The position numbers and the translations under genes are program-made. Positions 11,931 through 22,278 of a stretch of 64,000 bases of DNA are shown piece by piece. Source of the DNA: Romanomermis culicivorax (lineage: Eukaryota > Nematoda > Enoplea > Mermithida > Mermithidae); the NCBI GenBank assembly GCA_963922205.1, contig CAWUHX010000073.1, positions 558,001-622,000 of the forward strand. The letters run 5' to 3'. The stretch's first letter is position 1, and each line of letters begins with the position of its first letter. The notes beneath the pieces are model-generated. The model had not been told where the DNA came from. It searched no databases and worked only from the letters and a program-made list of their open reading frames with translations.

Positions 11931-13545
11931 GTTTTACTGCACCATCTGCTTAATCCATTGGAATTATTGATGTTCCAACTTCAGAAGAAAAAATTACGTC
12001 CTTCTGATGCAATAGTGATTATTACCTAATCAATTATCATTTATCCAACTTAATTAAAGCTTTTTTAGGTATTAAGAAAATCATCAATTGGTCAAATTTG
12101 CATCTGTAGCTGGACCAACATTTATTTTGCTAATGAACGATTCAAATTCCTGACCAATTAGTGCCTCAACTCAATTTGAAATGAAAGTAGAAATTAGAAC
12201 TATTATAAATTTTATAATGAATTCAGATGTACCAAATTGTTGCTCAGAACTGGCGAACAAAATCATCACAAATTTGAAATATCAATTATGGAAAAATCAT
12301 AATATATTTAAGTATTTCCAAATCTTTGAAGACAGTCATGTCTGCCTCTTGGATAAATAGTCATTATTGTCTTATGGATGCAATGAACTTGTAAAACTAA
12401 CCAAATATTAGGGAACTGTTTTTGACTTTGGTGAAAGTCAAAATGAATAAATGAACTGATTATAAGATGGGTTGCAAGTTGTTCAAAATTTAAATATTTA
12501 TGCCATCTTCAATGATTTTAGTTTACCAATATGAAAGACTCAACATCAGCAGGTGAAAGTAGGAAAGAAAGATTAAAAAAAATGTGTCAATGGTCCAGTA
12601 TTAGTTTCAAACCATTCTCAATTAGCAGCTGCAGGTATAATTGCATTAAAATTTTGATTTCTAATTTTAGAGTTGACAAATAATTAGAGAGTTCTTCATA
12701 TGCAAGATGTGTTGAATGATAATTATGTATGATTCATATTTTTTGTGTTTCAGTTTTATGCTTTAACGCCCAAGATGTGATAGTGGAACGTAGTTTTTCA
12801 CTTTTAAGTTGGAGAAAACAAAACTCTGCAATCATCTAAGTTTTTCAGCAATCGACATGCTTTTGAATTTGTGATAATCAACAACAATTATCGGGACTTT
12901 GATTTTCATCATGCTTTCCAATGTTACATAAAAAAAACAAATTCCTTGGGAATCAAACAGAAGCATAAAAAAAGATTTAGAAAATTGATTGAATAGACGA
13001 AAAATTTGTGAAATTACAGCTGAAATTGCAATATTTTCAGATGTAGATAGAGATGCCATATATAACTTTTTCATAGATCTAATGGAAAATTATTTATTGT
13101 CTAGCTTAATTTCTATTGTTAGAATATGTGCAATTCTTGGCATTGTTGATTTGGATGTGCCATGCATAGAATGCATTAAAATGTTGATTTCAGTAAAGTT
13201 TTATCTGCTCATCTAGTTTTTAACAAGTAATTGTGTACAGTGATAATTTATTAAATTTGAGTATATTTTATATGTTGAAAATTCAAATCTTGCCTCAGTT
13301 TAAATAATCTTCAAGTTCAGATATATCAAAATGATGAGATATGTCTAAAAATGCTTTACTTGAGCACATATGATAATTTCAAAGCAAAAATACCATTTTG
13401 GGAAAATGGAGAAAAAGAAAGTGACCTCTTCCCACATTTAGGGGAAAAAGTCAAGAGAAAAAACAGTGGTTGGAAAAAGATGTTTTTTCCATATTTGTGC
13501 TATGTTTTAAAAAATCCCTATGTGGAGAAAAATTTTGGCTCTTTC
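11931..13545 (+). repeat. 1.6-kb hAT-like repeat, copy 1
   Basis: It is co-linear with 41212-42820 at high similarity from the ACTGCACCATCT block at 11938 to the AAAATTTTGGCT block near 13540. Within it, 12769-12840 encodes a decayed segment reading DVIVERSFSLLSWRKQNSAI, resembling the dimerisation end of hAT transposases, where an E-R-x-F-S core is typical. The rest of the transposase is not recoverable by eye. In this copy the sequence right of 13545 is different from that at 42820. Confidence 0.55.
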
Positions 13546-14069
13546 ACAACTGTGGAACAATAATTCAGCTGTCAACACCCAAGAGGTGCAGTTCATTTTC
13601 AGAGACCAAAATCTCAAAAATTATTGGCCACACTCAGGCACAATTATTGTTTTTCACTTAAAGGTATAGTCGCAGGATGTGTTTCCTGATAATCGAGACC
13701 TCTTGTCCATAGACACCAACCAATCAGAAAAGCCTACTACAAAAGTTTGCTGCACACAGAGAACTCTAAAAAAATTTGGATTTGATTTTCTAGAAAAATA
13801 TTTGGGGGCTGTTATACCGGTCCGGATCACTTGAGGAAGCATTTTCGGCTCTTATGCTGCTCCAAGACTCAAAGATCAGCTAATTAGTCGTTTTTTCACC
13901 CATTAATTGTCACTATTGATTTCAGGATCATTGTCATCACATTCTGCATCTTCATCTTCTATAGATGACATTGTCCTGGACCCTCATAATCTATCTCCAG
14001 GTTGGGAAGAAATAACTAAAGTTGACCCCATTTGTTTCCATGCTGATTTGCATAGACACCGTGCATAAA
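13546..14069. other. Flank between hAT-like repeat and LTR element
   Basis: No gene recognised. A 62-codon minus-strand frame (13654-13842) and an acidic minus-strand frame near 13900-13990 have no recognisable motif. I find no clear target-site duplication matching the right flank of the LTR element. Confidence 0.35.
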
Positions 14070-14537
14070 TGGGCCCTTTTGTTTATGTTTTTGATCATTA
14101 TGTTTATTTTTATAAAGTAAAATTGGCCGCCAGACCAGCAAATTATTATATTATTATTGTCTTATATTTTGTGGAGTTAATCGCCCAAATACAACGTCTC
14201 CTGTTCAGATATTTGATTTGGAGTTTGCAGTGGAGGGAATGCGGGTTGGACTCTGGATCTCAGGAGAACCACTCAGTGTGCAAGTCTACATTTGCAACTC
14301 AATTCTCAGCCTGATTTCTAAGTTTGACCTTGATTCGAAGTTACTTGAGATCAGAGTGTTATCGATCTTCTGCAGTTCCTTGGAATGCAAGCAGGTGATT
14401 GAGACTGAAGTGTTGCAGACTTATTCTAAATAAGGTTTTGACCTGATTAGGTGAATTGGTGAGTTACTGGTTAGGTCTATTTCGATTCTAATCTGTTTAT
14501 TATATTTCTCTAATTCAACCCAAGTCTAATTTCAACA
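14070..14537 (+). repeat. 5' LTR
   Basis: It aligns with 25043-25553 from ATATTTTGTGGAG through CAAGTCTACATTT, TCTGCAGTTC and CTGATTAGGTGAATT to the end TTTCAACA. A TTATAAAG-type box occurs near 14110. The left end is uncertain. Confidence 0.75.
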
Positions 14538-14539
14538 AG

Positions 14540-14556
14540 TGGTGGCTTCTGACACT
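14540..14556 (+). promoter_or_regulatory. Primer-binding site candidate
   Basis: Two bases after the LTR end, the sequence TGGTGGCTTCTGACAC starts with TGG, the complement of a tRNA CCA end, at the place where minus-strand synthesis is primed in LTR elements. I cannot assign the tRNA. Confidence 0.6.
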
Positions 14557-14635
14557 CAAAGTAACGTAAAATCAGAGGCAAACCAGAGAAGTCAAAAAAC
14601 CAATCAGTTTTTATAGAGAATTCGGAGGCTATAAA

Positions 14636-16860
14636 ATGAACAAAGACAACCTAGGTGGCCTCAAGAGTTTGGGGTTGCCCAGAACACCACCAGGAAAAAA
14701 GGTCTGTGATTCAGAAAAGCTCATTGTCTTGACCTCAGCTGCAAGTTTGGCTGTAGAAGATAATGACTCAGATCACAGGCCTTTATCAGTGAAAAATGAG
14801 TGCAATATACCTACGGCCTCCACAGCTGTTGAAAGGGAGGACGAGGACGTGATATTGGGGATGGATCAAGATACCATTTTTAAATAAAATGGTCAACAAA
14901 CCTCACAAAGAGAGGCGATTTATTGCAACTGCCTATTTGTGGACTGGTGTGTCCTATGCCGAAGATGAACATTCTGATTATGGATCAACATCAGTGCCTG
15001 CCAATGAACAAACCCATTCAATTATTCAATACATATCACTGATTGTATTGGGATAAAAAGCCGGAAGAGTGCTGGGAAAATCCTTGCAAGAGCTCATTGG
15101 AGGAGAAATTTTACCAAATCATGAACAGGTTAGAGGTTTATGATAGTATATTTGCCAACATTGCTAATAATGGTTCACAGAAATCCAGTAAGGCAAATGA
15201 ACTGTGGCAAAGTAATGCTGGCTGTATGGAACAAGGTGACGCATTAAAGTTTGAACAAATCCAGGAAGAGTTGGTGTGGTAAAATGACGGTATCACTGTT
15301 CAGAATGACTGTAGATGGAAAGACAAAAGGTCAAGTCTAGAAACTAGAGAGCAGTATATACCTCATTTGCCTACTACCTCAAGAGTGGAGTCGAGTGATA
15401 AATCCAACTGTGTCACAACAAAGCAGTTGTATTAGGGATGAAAACCCAAATGTTAGGCAGCTGGTTATGCCTACAATGATTCTGATTGATCTGGCTTTAT
15501 GGGTCAATCCAGCTCAAGTAGGCCCAATTGTCTATGACATTGAAAGGGCTATCAAACCAAAATTACTGCAGTCAGATATGCCAAGTATACAGTTTCTTGC
15601 ATTCCTAGTGGAGTTAGAAGTTGAGTTTCGAAAGAATACTCCCGTTGAAATGAAGCTAGAAGCATTAACCTGATTGTCAAGGGATTTGCAGAAAGAATTG
15701 GTCGAAGAGTGAATGAAATATAGGGAAGCCGGAGACAAAATTTTGAATTATTGTGCTATGCTCAAAGAAGAATTGTTAGATATTGAACAGGAACCAGATG
15801 AAGCCGCAACCAATTTTCTGAAAAGGCTTAGAGCACATGTGAATCTCAATTACCAGAGTGAAACTAAAGAGTTTGAAAATAAGTGATCATTGAAACCTTT
15901 TTCTACAGAACTTCTTTAACTTATCAATTAGAACTGCAGAAAGACATAGCAAAATTCAAAAATTGGTATGATCTTTTGCAAGCAGTCTATGAGATAGACT
16001 TAAAGTACAGAAATGCAATTAGAACATTTGGGCCATGAGAACAGCTCATGATGATAAATAGGGCACAAACAGAAATTGCTGAGAAGCACCAAGCCAATGT
16101 GAATGTAATCTGAAGGCCTAATGAAAGCGCCCAAAAAGGCAATAAGGACTTTGGAAGACCAAACACAGAAAAGCAAACTCTGATGCGAGCTTGGCAAAAT
16201 CAGTTGATAGATATAGTGAACGATGAAGTACTTGAATTACCTCTGCGGCAGGGCATAATGCCTCAGCAACAGCCTGTTGATGAGCAAAAAAAGGACTCTC
16301 TCATGGTGGCTTTATCTAAAGAATTTATCAAAATGGCACAATGTTATGAAGAAATTAGGAACTCTGCCAAAGCCCAAGAGGAAGCCATAACTGGTTTAAC
16401 TCAGAAAATGATAAAGTGAAAACAAAAAGTCAACAAGAGGTTCAGCAGCAAACATGGTGTACTTACCATGAAAATAACACCCACAACACAATTGGTTGTA
16501 GGACTTTGAGTCTTTATAGGGGCCTACAGAATTATGGAAGGGGTGGAAATAGTGGATGAGGTTTTGGAAGAGGTAATCCTTGAGGAAGTTTTGGAAATTT
16601 CCAAGGTAGAGAAAATTTCAGGGGTAATTTTAGAGGAAATGGAGGAGGTTTTGGTAATGACGCTGAAAGGGGAGCTTATCAAGTTTCATTTCCTAAGGAT
16701 GAGGCAGAAAGTTCGCAAGAATATGCCAAATTCCAGGAACGCGTGGAGTTGAAGAAGCTGTGGGAGCAAATGAGATTGTTACAGGCTATCACCCAGCTGA
16801 TGTTACCAGGAAGGAATCTAATGAACCCACAACCAGTAGTTGTGAATCAGAGTTGAAACA
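14636..16860 (+). pseudogene. Gag (broken), with RGG-type nucleocapsid end
   Basis: A first ATG at 14636 begins an 83-codon frame. Gag-like sequence then continues in pieces (15043-15282, 15395-15673, 15676-15890, 16183-16419) separated by stops and shifts. The 15395-15673 piece with its continuation has the helical, Q/E-rich character of a capsid. Between about 16500 and 16690, one frame reads as Gly-Arg-rich RGN/RGG-like repeats (for example RENFRGNFRGNGGGFGN) with in-frame stops, taking the place of the CCHC knuckle usual in Gypsy Gag. Such RGG segments bind nucleic acid. An apparent Glu/Val-rich frame over the same bases (16534-16752) is a shadow of this. Gag cannot be made from this copy. 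Confidence 0.6.
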
Positions 16861-16865
16861 CTCTA

Positions 16866-17402
16866 TTGACTCTGCAGAAGGTAGTCAGTCAGTCACAAGT
16901 CTCGGGGCAGACAGACCAACCATCAACTGGTGGTGTTAATAGCATACAGCAAGAACTGATGATGGAGATGAAGTTGTGTTGCCTACATAACTGTGACATG
17001 GAAAAAGTGGAAAATATGCTGGAAATAGAATGCAGTGCTGAGTATGGTGGAAAGGGGACTGCAGAGGAACTGGATATGTCAGCTAAATACCCTAAAATGC
17101 AGCCATTTCACATTAGGGTAACTGTGTGTTCCACTACCGCAATGGCACTTATTGACAGGCGAGCTCAGTGTTTGGTTATGTCGGGTGATTTCTTGAAAAA
17201 ATTACTTGGACTGGAGTATATTGGGTACCCTAAGATCCTGAAAGTCACAGTTCTCAATGGTAGAGTAGTGAGTGCACATGGTTACATTCAATTTCAAATG
17301 GAATGTGATTATGGATGCTTCCCGGTTAAGGCTATCATAATACCAGGGTTGGCAGAAGATTTGATACTGGGACTTTCTAGCACATCTGGACAGACTCCCT
17401 AG
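16866..17402 (+). pseudogene. Retropepsin-like aspartic protease, active site mutated
   Basis: A 178-codon open frame. Around residues 93-105 the sequence MALIDRRAQCLVMS corresponds to the retropepsin ALIDTGAQ motif: D97 remains, but the following T-G is R-R, which should abolish activity. About 70 residues later, LAEDLILGLSS matches the conserved hydrophobic-hydrophobic-G 'ILG' motif. The frame ends in TAG, after which the reading continues with more stops toward RT. In an intact element it would process the Gag-Pol polyprotein. Confidence 0.7.
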
Positions 17403-17658
17403 CAGATCTGGACGTCAATAGAGTTATAGATTTTGGAAAAGGTTCAATGATGATGATGGGTGTAAAAAAAGTATTGATTTGTTAACATCTGATAAGGAAG
17501 TAATTCCAATATTTATGATGCATAATCAGATGATAGCAGAATCAATGGAAGAAAAACCTATTGAAGAAGATCAAGCTTCAGCAATCCAGCAGCTGGAAGA
17601 TCTAGTCCCTGTGGTGCCATGTAATAGAATTTAGATCCCACATGGAACAGACCAACTA

Positions 17659-18039
17659 GTGGAAGCTAAATTGTGGAACAAATCCTGGGCAAATAGGATA
17701 AATGGAATCATCGTAGAAGGAGATGATTCAGAAACGAGATTCAGAATAGATGATACTATAGTTGATGGTTCAAAGGAGGACTTTGTATTGATGATCTCCA
17801 ATAATATGGGTTCCAGTTGCCTGATAGAACCTAATCAAGTTTTCAGCCACTGTAACTCTGTATTTAGGAGAGAGTCGAGTGTATCAATTTTACAGGCTGG
17901 AAATTGTGGAGAAAATAGTCTAGAGGGTATTTTAGATGCGGAGAAATCAAAATTCCATGGAGTTGTGTTTCTGGAAGCATTGTATAGAATGACCTCTAAA
18001 GCTACTTTGTCAGAAGAAGAGAAAGAGATGGTGATATAG
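17659..18039 (+). pseudogene. Protease-RT linker region of Pol
   Basis: A 126-codon open frame in the same frame as the RT that follows, ending in a TAG plus TAG/TAA-rich stretch at 18037-18042. It lacks catalytic motifs. Its C-terminal LSEEEKEMVI followed by NNRDVFS matches the usual run-up to Gypsy RT, where a 'l-l-x-x-y-x-D-V-F' segment precedes the fingers domain. Confidence 0.55.
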
Positions 18040-18049
18040 TAACTCATGA

Positions 18050-18785
18050 ATAACCGGGATGTATTTAGTTTACCTAATGATCCTCTGACAAATACTCCTC
18101 ATCTAACTTGTAAAATTGACACAGGTGATGCAAGTCCTGTGGTGAAACATTACTACAGAGCTGCCATTGAAGGATGATCAGATATCAGACAGCATGTGCA
18201 GGAAATGCTGGATAAAGGAGTCATAGAGCCATCCGGATGGCCTTGCGCAGCACCATTATTCCTAGTAGGGAAGAAAGATGGGTTGCTCAGGCCAGTTGTG
18301 GATTTTAGAGACTTGAACAAGGTAATGAGGGATGATTGATATCCAATACCCAGAAGGGATGATTATCTTGACTGCCTCGGGAGAGCAACATTTTATACTA
18401 CTCTTGACCTCAAGTTTGGTTATATGCAAGTGCCACTGGAAGAGGGCAGTAAAGAAAAGACTGCTTTCTTGTGCCAAGAAGGGTTGTTTCAGTTCAAAGT
18501 AATGCCCTTTGGACTGAAAAATGCACCAGCCGAGTTCCAGAGGATGATGGAAAGAATCCTTCATCCTCATGCTTGGAAGATATGTCTAGTTTATATAGAC
18601 GATATCATAGTGTTCTCAAATACATTCGAGAAACACATAGAAAATTTGAAATTGGTCCTGGATGCTCTGAGACGAGCCCAGCTTAAACTTAAACCGGAAA
18701 AATGGGAATTCCTACCAAAGAAGGTACATTCTCTTGGTCACATTTTGGATTCTAATGGAATTTCGCCTGATCCCAAAAAGCGCAA
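18050..18785 (+). pseudogene. Reverse transcriptase (broken)
   Basis: Fingers and palm of a Ty3/Gypsy RT are readable in one frame: KGVIEPSGWPCAAPLFLVGKK, RPVVDFRDLN, then TTLDLKFGYMQV with the first catalytic Asp, KVMPFGLKNAPAEFQ, and the YIDD box at 18592-18603 with both metal-binding Asp residues. GHILDSNGISPDP marks the palm/thumb boundary. Two in-frame TGA stops (18175-18177 and 18337-18339) and a one-base frameshift close to 18780 break it. YIDD is the usual form in many invertebrate Gypsy elements. The enzyme would copy element RNA into DNA in the particle. Confidence 0.88.
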
Positions 18786-19430
18786 GCTATTAAGGAGTTT
18801 GAATTCTCGGACTCAGTCAAGCGTATGCAAAGGTTTCTCGGAATGCTCCAGTGGTGTAAAAAATTTATACTACATCTGGCAAAGCATGCAGAGCCTGTGT
18901 ATAAGCTGAAGGCCAAGAAAAGGAATAAATGGCTTGTCAGAGAGGATCATCGCAAAGCATTTAATGCTTTGAAAAAAGCACTGGTATCGGTTCTATTTCT
19001 TAGGTACCTAGTAATGGATGGCTCAGCCCAATTCATTTTGCAAATTGATGCCGGTGGAACAGCATTAGGGGCTGTTTTACATCAGGAGTCTGGAGACAAT
19101 CATTGGGTCATAGCATATAATAGGGGAGTGCTAAAGGAGGATGGGAAAAAGTAGTGTGCTACCCAAATGGAGTGCCTCACAATTATCTACTGCCTCAAAA
19201 TCTATCCACACTATTTATTAAGGCAGAAAGTATTGATTAAGACTGATCACAGACCACTGTTGTCAATGAAAGTCAACAATGCAACGAATGACAAATTGAA
19301 ACGGTGGTATGCAATCATTAATCAATACAACCACAAGTTAGAATACGTGCCAGGTAGACAGAATGCTATGGCTGATTTTCTATCTAGAAAGAATGAGCCA
19401 GAGGATGTGATGAAATCACCACTAAAATGG
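18786..19430 (+). pseudogene. RNase H domain (broken)
   Basis: After the frameshift, the polypeptide continues with FLGMLQWCKKFI (RT thumb/connection), FILQIDAGGTALGAVLHQ carrying the first RNase H Asp, a TAG at 19152-19154, then LTIIYCLKIYPHYLL, KTDHRPLL with a catalytic Asp, and LEYVPGRQNAMADFLSR with the last conserved Asp of MADxLSR. The domain degrades the RNA strand of the hybrid. Besides the stop, the glutamate usual before the second helix is not obvious here. Confidence 0.85.
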
Positions 19431-19905
19431 GAGAGTATGTTTAAATCGGATGTTGTTTCCTCTGATGTCAAAGGAATAAAAGAACAAGAACAGCAACAAA
19501 TTTCCTTGGTGGCCCAGAGGAACAACATCTCTGAGGAGAATAAATCCCACAAGGATAAAAAGGACGAAAGAGAGCACCCTAGAGGAGTAGAAGCAGTAGT
19601 AACCCGAAGCAAAGCTCATGTTTCGGAAAAGGTGCAGAAAGAAAATCACGAAACTGATAAATCTGCGATACCTAAGAAACAAGACAATGTGCAGTGGTTA
19701 TACCCAAGAAAGGAGGAGGAATTTGATAAACTGGGAACATCAGGAGAAAAAGAGATATCTATTGGCCTGATCCCAGATGACTTGATGAGCAAACTGCAAA
19801 AAGCAGACGAAAGCTTAAAGCCAATCTGGGATAGATTAGGTGCAAATAGCACAACGAAGTATCACACTTGGTTCTACGAAGAAAATGGTGTATTGTATAG
19901 GGAAA
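19431..19905 (+). other. Long charged RNase H-integrase linker
   Basis: About 160 codons between MADFLSR and the integrase N-terminus stay open and are rich in K, E, S and Q with low complexity (KENHETDKS, PRKEEEFDKL). Gypsy elements usually have a shorter linker here. No fold or motif is recognised. Confidence 0.6.
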
Positions 19906-20987
19906 CTGAGGCAGAAAGGGAAGACCAATTGATCCTACCCGCAAACCTCAGGGACTCTGTGCTGCATCAGCATCATGGTGCTGTAATAATGACACACCAG
20001 AGTTTCAAAAGAACTCTGAGTGTCATGAAAGGGCATTATTGGTGGCCTGGCATGGAAAAAGATGTCAGGGAAAAAATAAAATACTGCGTTGTCTGTCAAA
20101 TGGCAACTGCAGGAAATCCATCCATTCCTCCGTTGATACCCATTGTGCCACAAGGTCCATTCGACATTGTATCCGTGGATATAGTAGGAATTTCGTCTTT
20201 GGGAGAAAGAATGCCCTACATTATAGTTTTTCAGGACTATTTCACAAAATGGGTTGAAGCTGAAATGATCCCAGATCAATCAGCAAACTCAGTTGTGAAT
20301 GTGTTCTTAGAAGCTATAATATTTAGCCATGGAACACCAACGAAACTCCTAAGTGACAATGGATCTTGTTTTACTTCGGATTTAATGAAATCAGTTTGTG
20401 ATTTTTTAGGGTGTAAGAAGATCTTCAGTACTGCTTACTACCCTCAGGGTAATAGTATGGTAGAGAGGTTCAACCAAACTCTAATAAAACAACTGAGAAC
20501 AGTAGCTATCAGTGGACCCAATAACTGGCCAAGATATCTCAAATCAGTGGTCTTTGCCTATAATGCTACCCCACACGCAGTGACAAAGGCATTGTCAATT
20601 GCGTTGTAACGGGGCCATGAGGCAAAGTTTGGGATGAATTTCTCAAAAGCCCTTAAAATAGTGATGCCCATGAATTATGAGGCATATAAATTCATCCTGA
20701 CAGACCACTTAACCAGGCTTTATGGTATTATTGCCGAAAATATCCAGAAAGCAGCGGATGCTAGCAAAAGATATTTCGACAAGAAAATTAAAACCTCAGT
20801 TTTTAAAGAAAATGATTGGGTACTTCTTAAAGTTGATAAGCAAAAGAAACTAGGCTTAACTTGGGAAGGACCCTTCATTATAACTGATGTTTCCAGGTTA
20901 GAAGATAAGGTCATAACAATTGCACGTTATGATAATCTTTTGCTACAGCAAAAGGTTTCAGCAAGTAGGCTGAAAATTCTTCGCTAG
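19906..20987 (+). pseudogene. Integrase with HHCC zinc finger, DDE core and GPY/F-type C-terminus
   Basis: The N-terminal HHCC finger is readable as HQHHGAVIMTH followed by CVVC. The rve core has Asp at 20178-20180 (SVDIVG), Asp at 20355-20357 (LSDNGS) and Glu at 20463-20465 (VERFNQ), giving the canonical 35-residue D-to-E spacing. A single TAA at 20607-20609 interrupts the reading, then the same frame resumes to 20987 with a LGLTWEGPFIITDVS module that corresponds to the GPY/F motif of Gypsy integrases. Apart from that stop, the domain is the best preserved part of pol. It would insert the cDNA into the host genome. Confidence 0.9.
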
Positions 20988-22258
20988 GAGACTACACGAT
21001 GGCAGAACTACGTAAAAAATCGATCCTACGGTCTTACTGTACCTTCGCAATTAGCGGAGAGTAGAGCGACGCCTGATGTAGTTTCGTAGTGGCAAAATCT
21101 GCTGATTTGCGTGTATTTATTTTGTATAATTAATCAATATTTATTCCAATTGTGTTTTGTAATGGTTAAAATCCGTTTTAATATTTTTTGAGATGTAGGA
21201 TTGTGTTTTAACGGAGCGGGGGAAAAGCTTTTAAAGCGAAAGACCCGTTTTTGTACATTTTTTTCATTTTACACCTTCTTGGTTAACAACTCAAAATCAT
21301 TCAAAATTTTCAAAAGTCGTGTCCTGCATCTGCTTTTATTTCTTCAAATCTTTTTCGAAAACATTGTGAATGGAAGAACCCTCCTGTAAGGTAATTTGCA
21401 GCTGCAAGGGAATAGACTGTAAATGTTTTATACATCTGTCTACTTTTCACAGCTGCAAATCCGAATTTGAAAATTTTTAAAAATATTCCAGTGCAACAAA
21501 TCGGGCCCAAAAATTTCAACTGGGTATGCCGAACGAGTGTACTCGAACGTACAACGCGACAGATGAAGTCCAGTTTGGGGAGCCGCACCTGCGGCAGAAT
21601 AATCGATATTTTTTGGTCGACGGTAAGCAACCATTTTTTATTTGTAAATAGTTAGGTTAGAAAATGAGCGGAGGTTATGCTCGTCAGGGGTGTTTTGCAA
21701 GACTGTTTCTGTGCCCTTTCTCGGACGAGCTACCAACTGGGAGTTGAGAAATAAACACAAAAAATTAGGTAGAAGGGGGTGGCAAGGGCGGAACCTAGGT
21801 GATCCGAAAAAAACTTCGGTCGAATTAGGTGATCTGATTAGGGGAGGTTTTTGTCATTCCCGCTCCCTCTGGTTTCCGCAAAGTGGCGAAGAAGGGGATT
21901 AGCAGAAATTAGTCATGGAGATCAGGGTTGTGATCGATTAAGCGCTGATCGAGTAGCAAGAGTGTGTTGGGCTTAGAGTGAAAAACACTTAATTTCACAT
22001 ATTTTTGCTTATCAATTTTGGTTTCTATAAAGGGACACCCAACCGCCAGAAAGGTTAAAAATCAAGTTCCTGCCCCAAAATTTCAAAAGTTCAAAAGTTA
22101 AACGGTGTTCTGGACAAAGGTGCTAGAGTTTTCCCCAAAGGTAAAAGAGTAGTAGGGGGGAAAATTACCCAAAGAGTTCAAAAAGGGTCACGTAAATGCA
22201 CATAAAGGAGTAATAGAGTATATCTGAATAAAAACTTAAATCTCTCCTGGATTTTTAG
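20988..22258 (+). other. 1.27-kb leader between pol and the third coding region
   Basis: Mostly non-coding by inspection. It contains a candidate exon (21492-21622) and a T-rich acceptor (22251-22258) just ahead of the exonuclease ORF. This arrangement suggests expression of the third region from a spliced message, as for env genes of retroviruses and errantiviruses. Confidence 0.45.
21492..21622 (+). CDS. Candidate internal exon upstream of the exonuclease ORF
   Basis: This exon is preceded by AATATTCCAG (ending 21491) and followed by the strong donor GTAAGC at 21623. One frame is open across it and ends in ...RYFLVD plus one base. Joining at the acceptor ending TTTTTAG (22258) completes a GAC codon and enters the exonuclease frame with no stop, adding about seven residues before Met 22279. 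The matching phase and good signals support it, but nothing upstream confirms where translation would start. Confidence 0.4.
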
Positions 22259-22278
22259 ACCGCCACATCCGTCGGGCA

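Noticed and set aside
16534..16752. Glu/Val-rich 72-codon open frame in the LTR element
   Set aside because: It is the shifted reading of the Gly/Arg-rich nucleocapsid segment; the neighbouring frame has the biologically sensible repeats.
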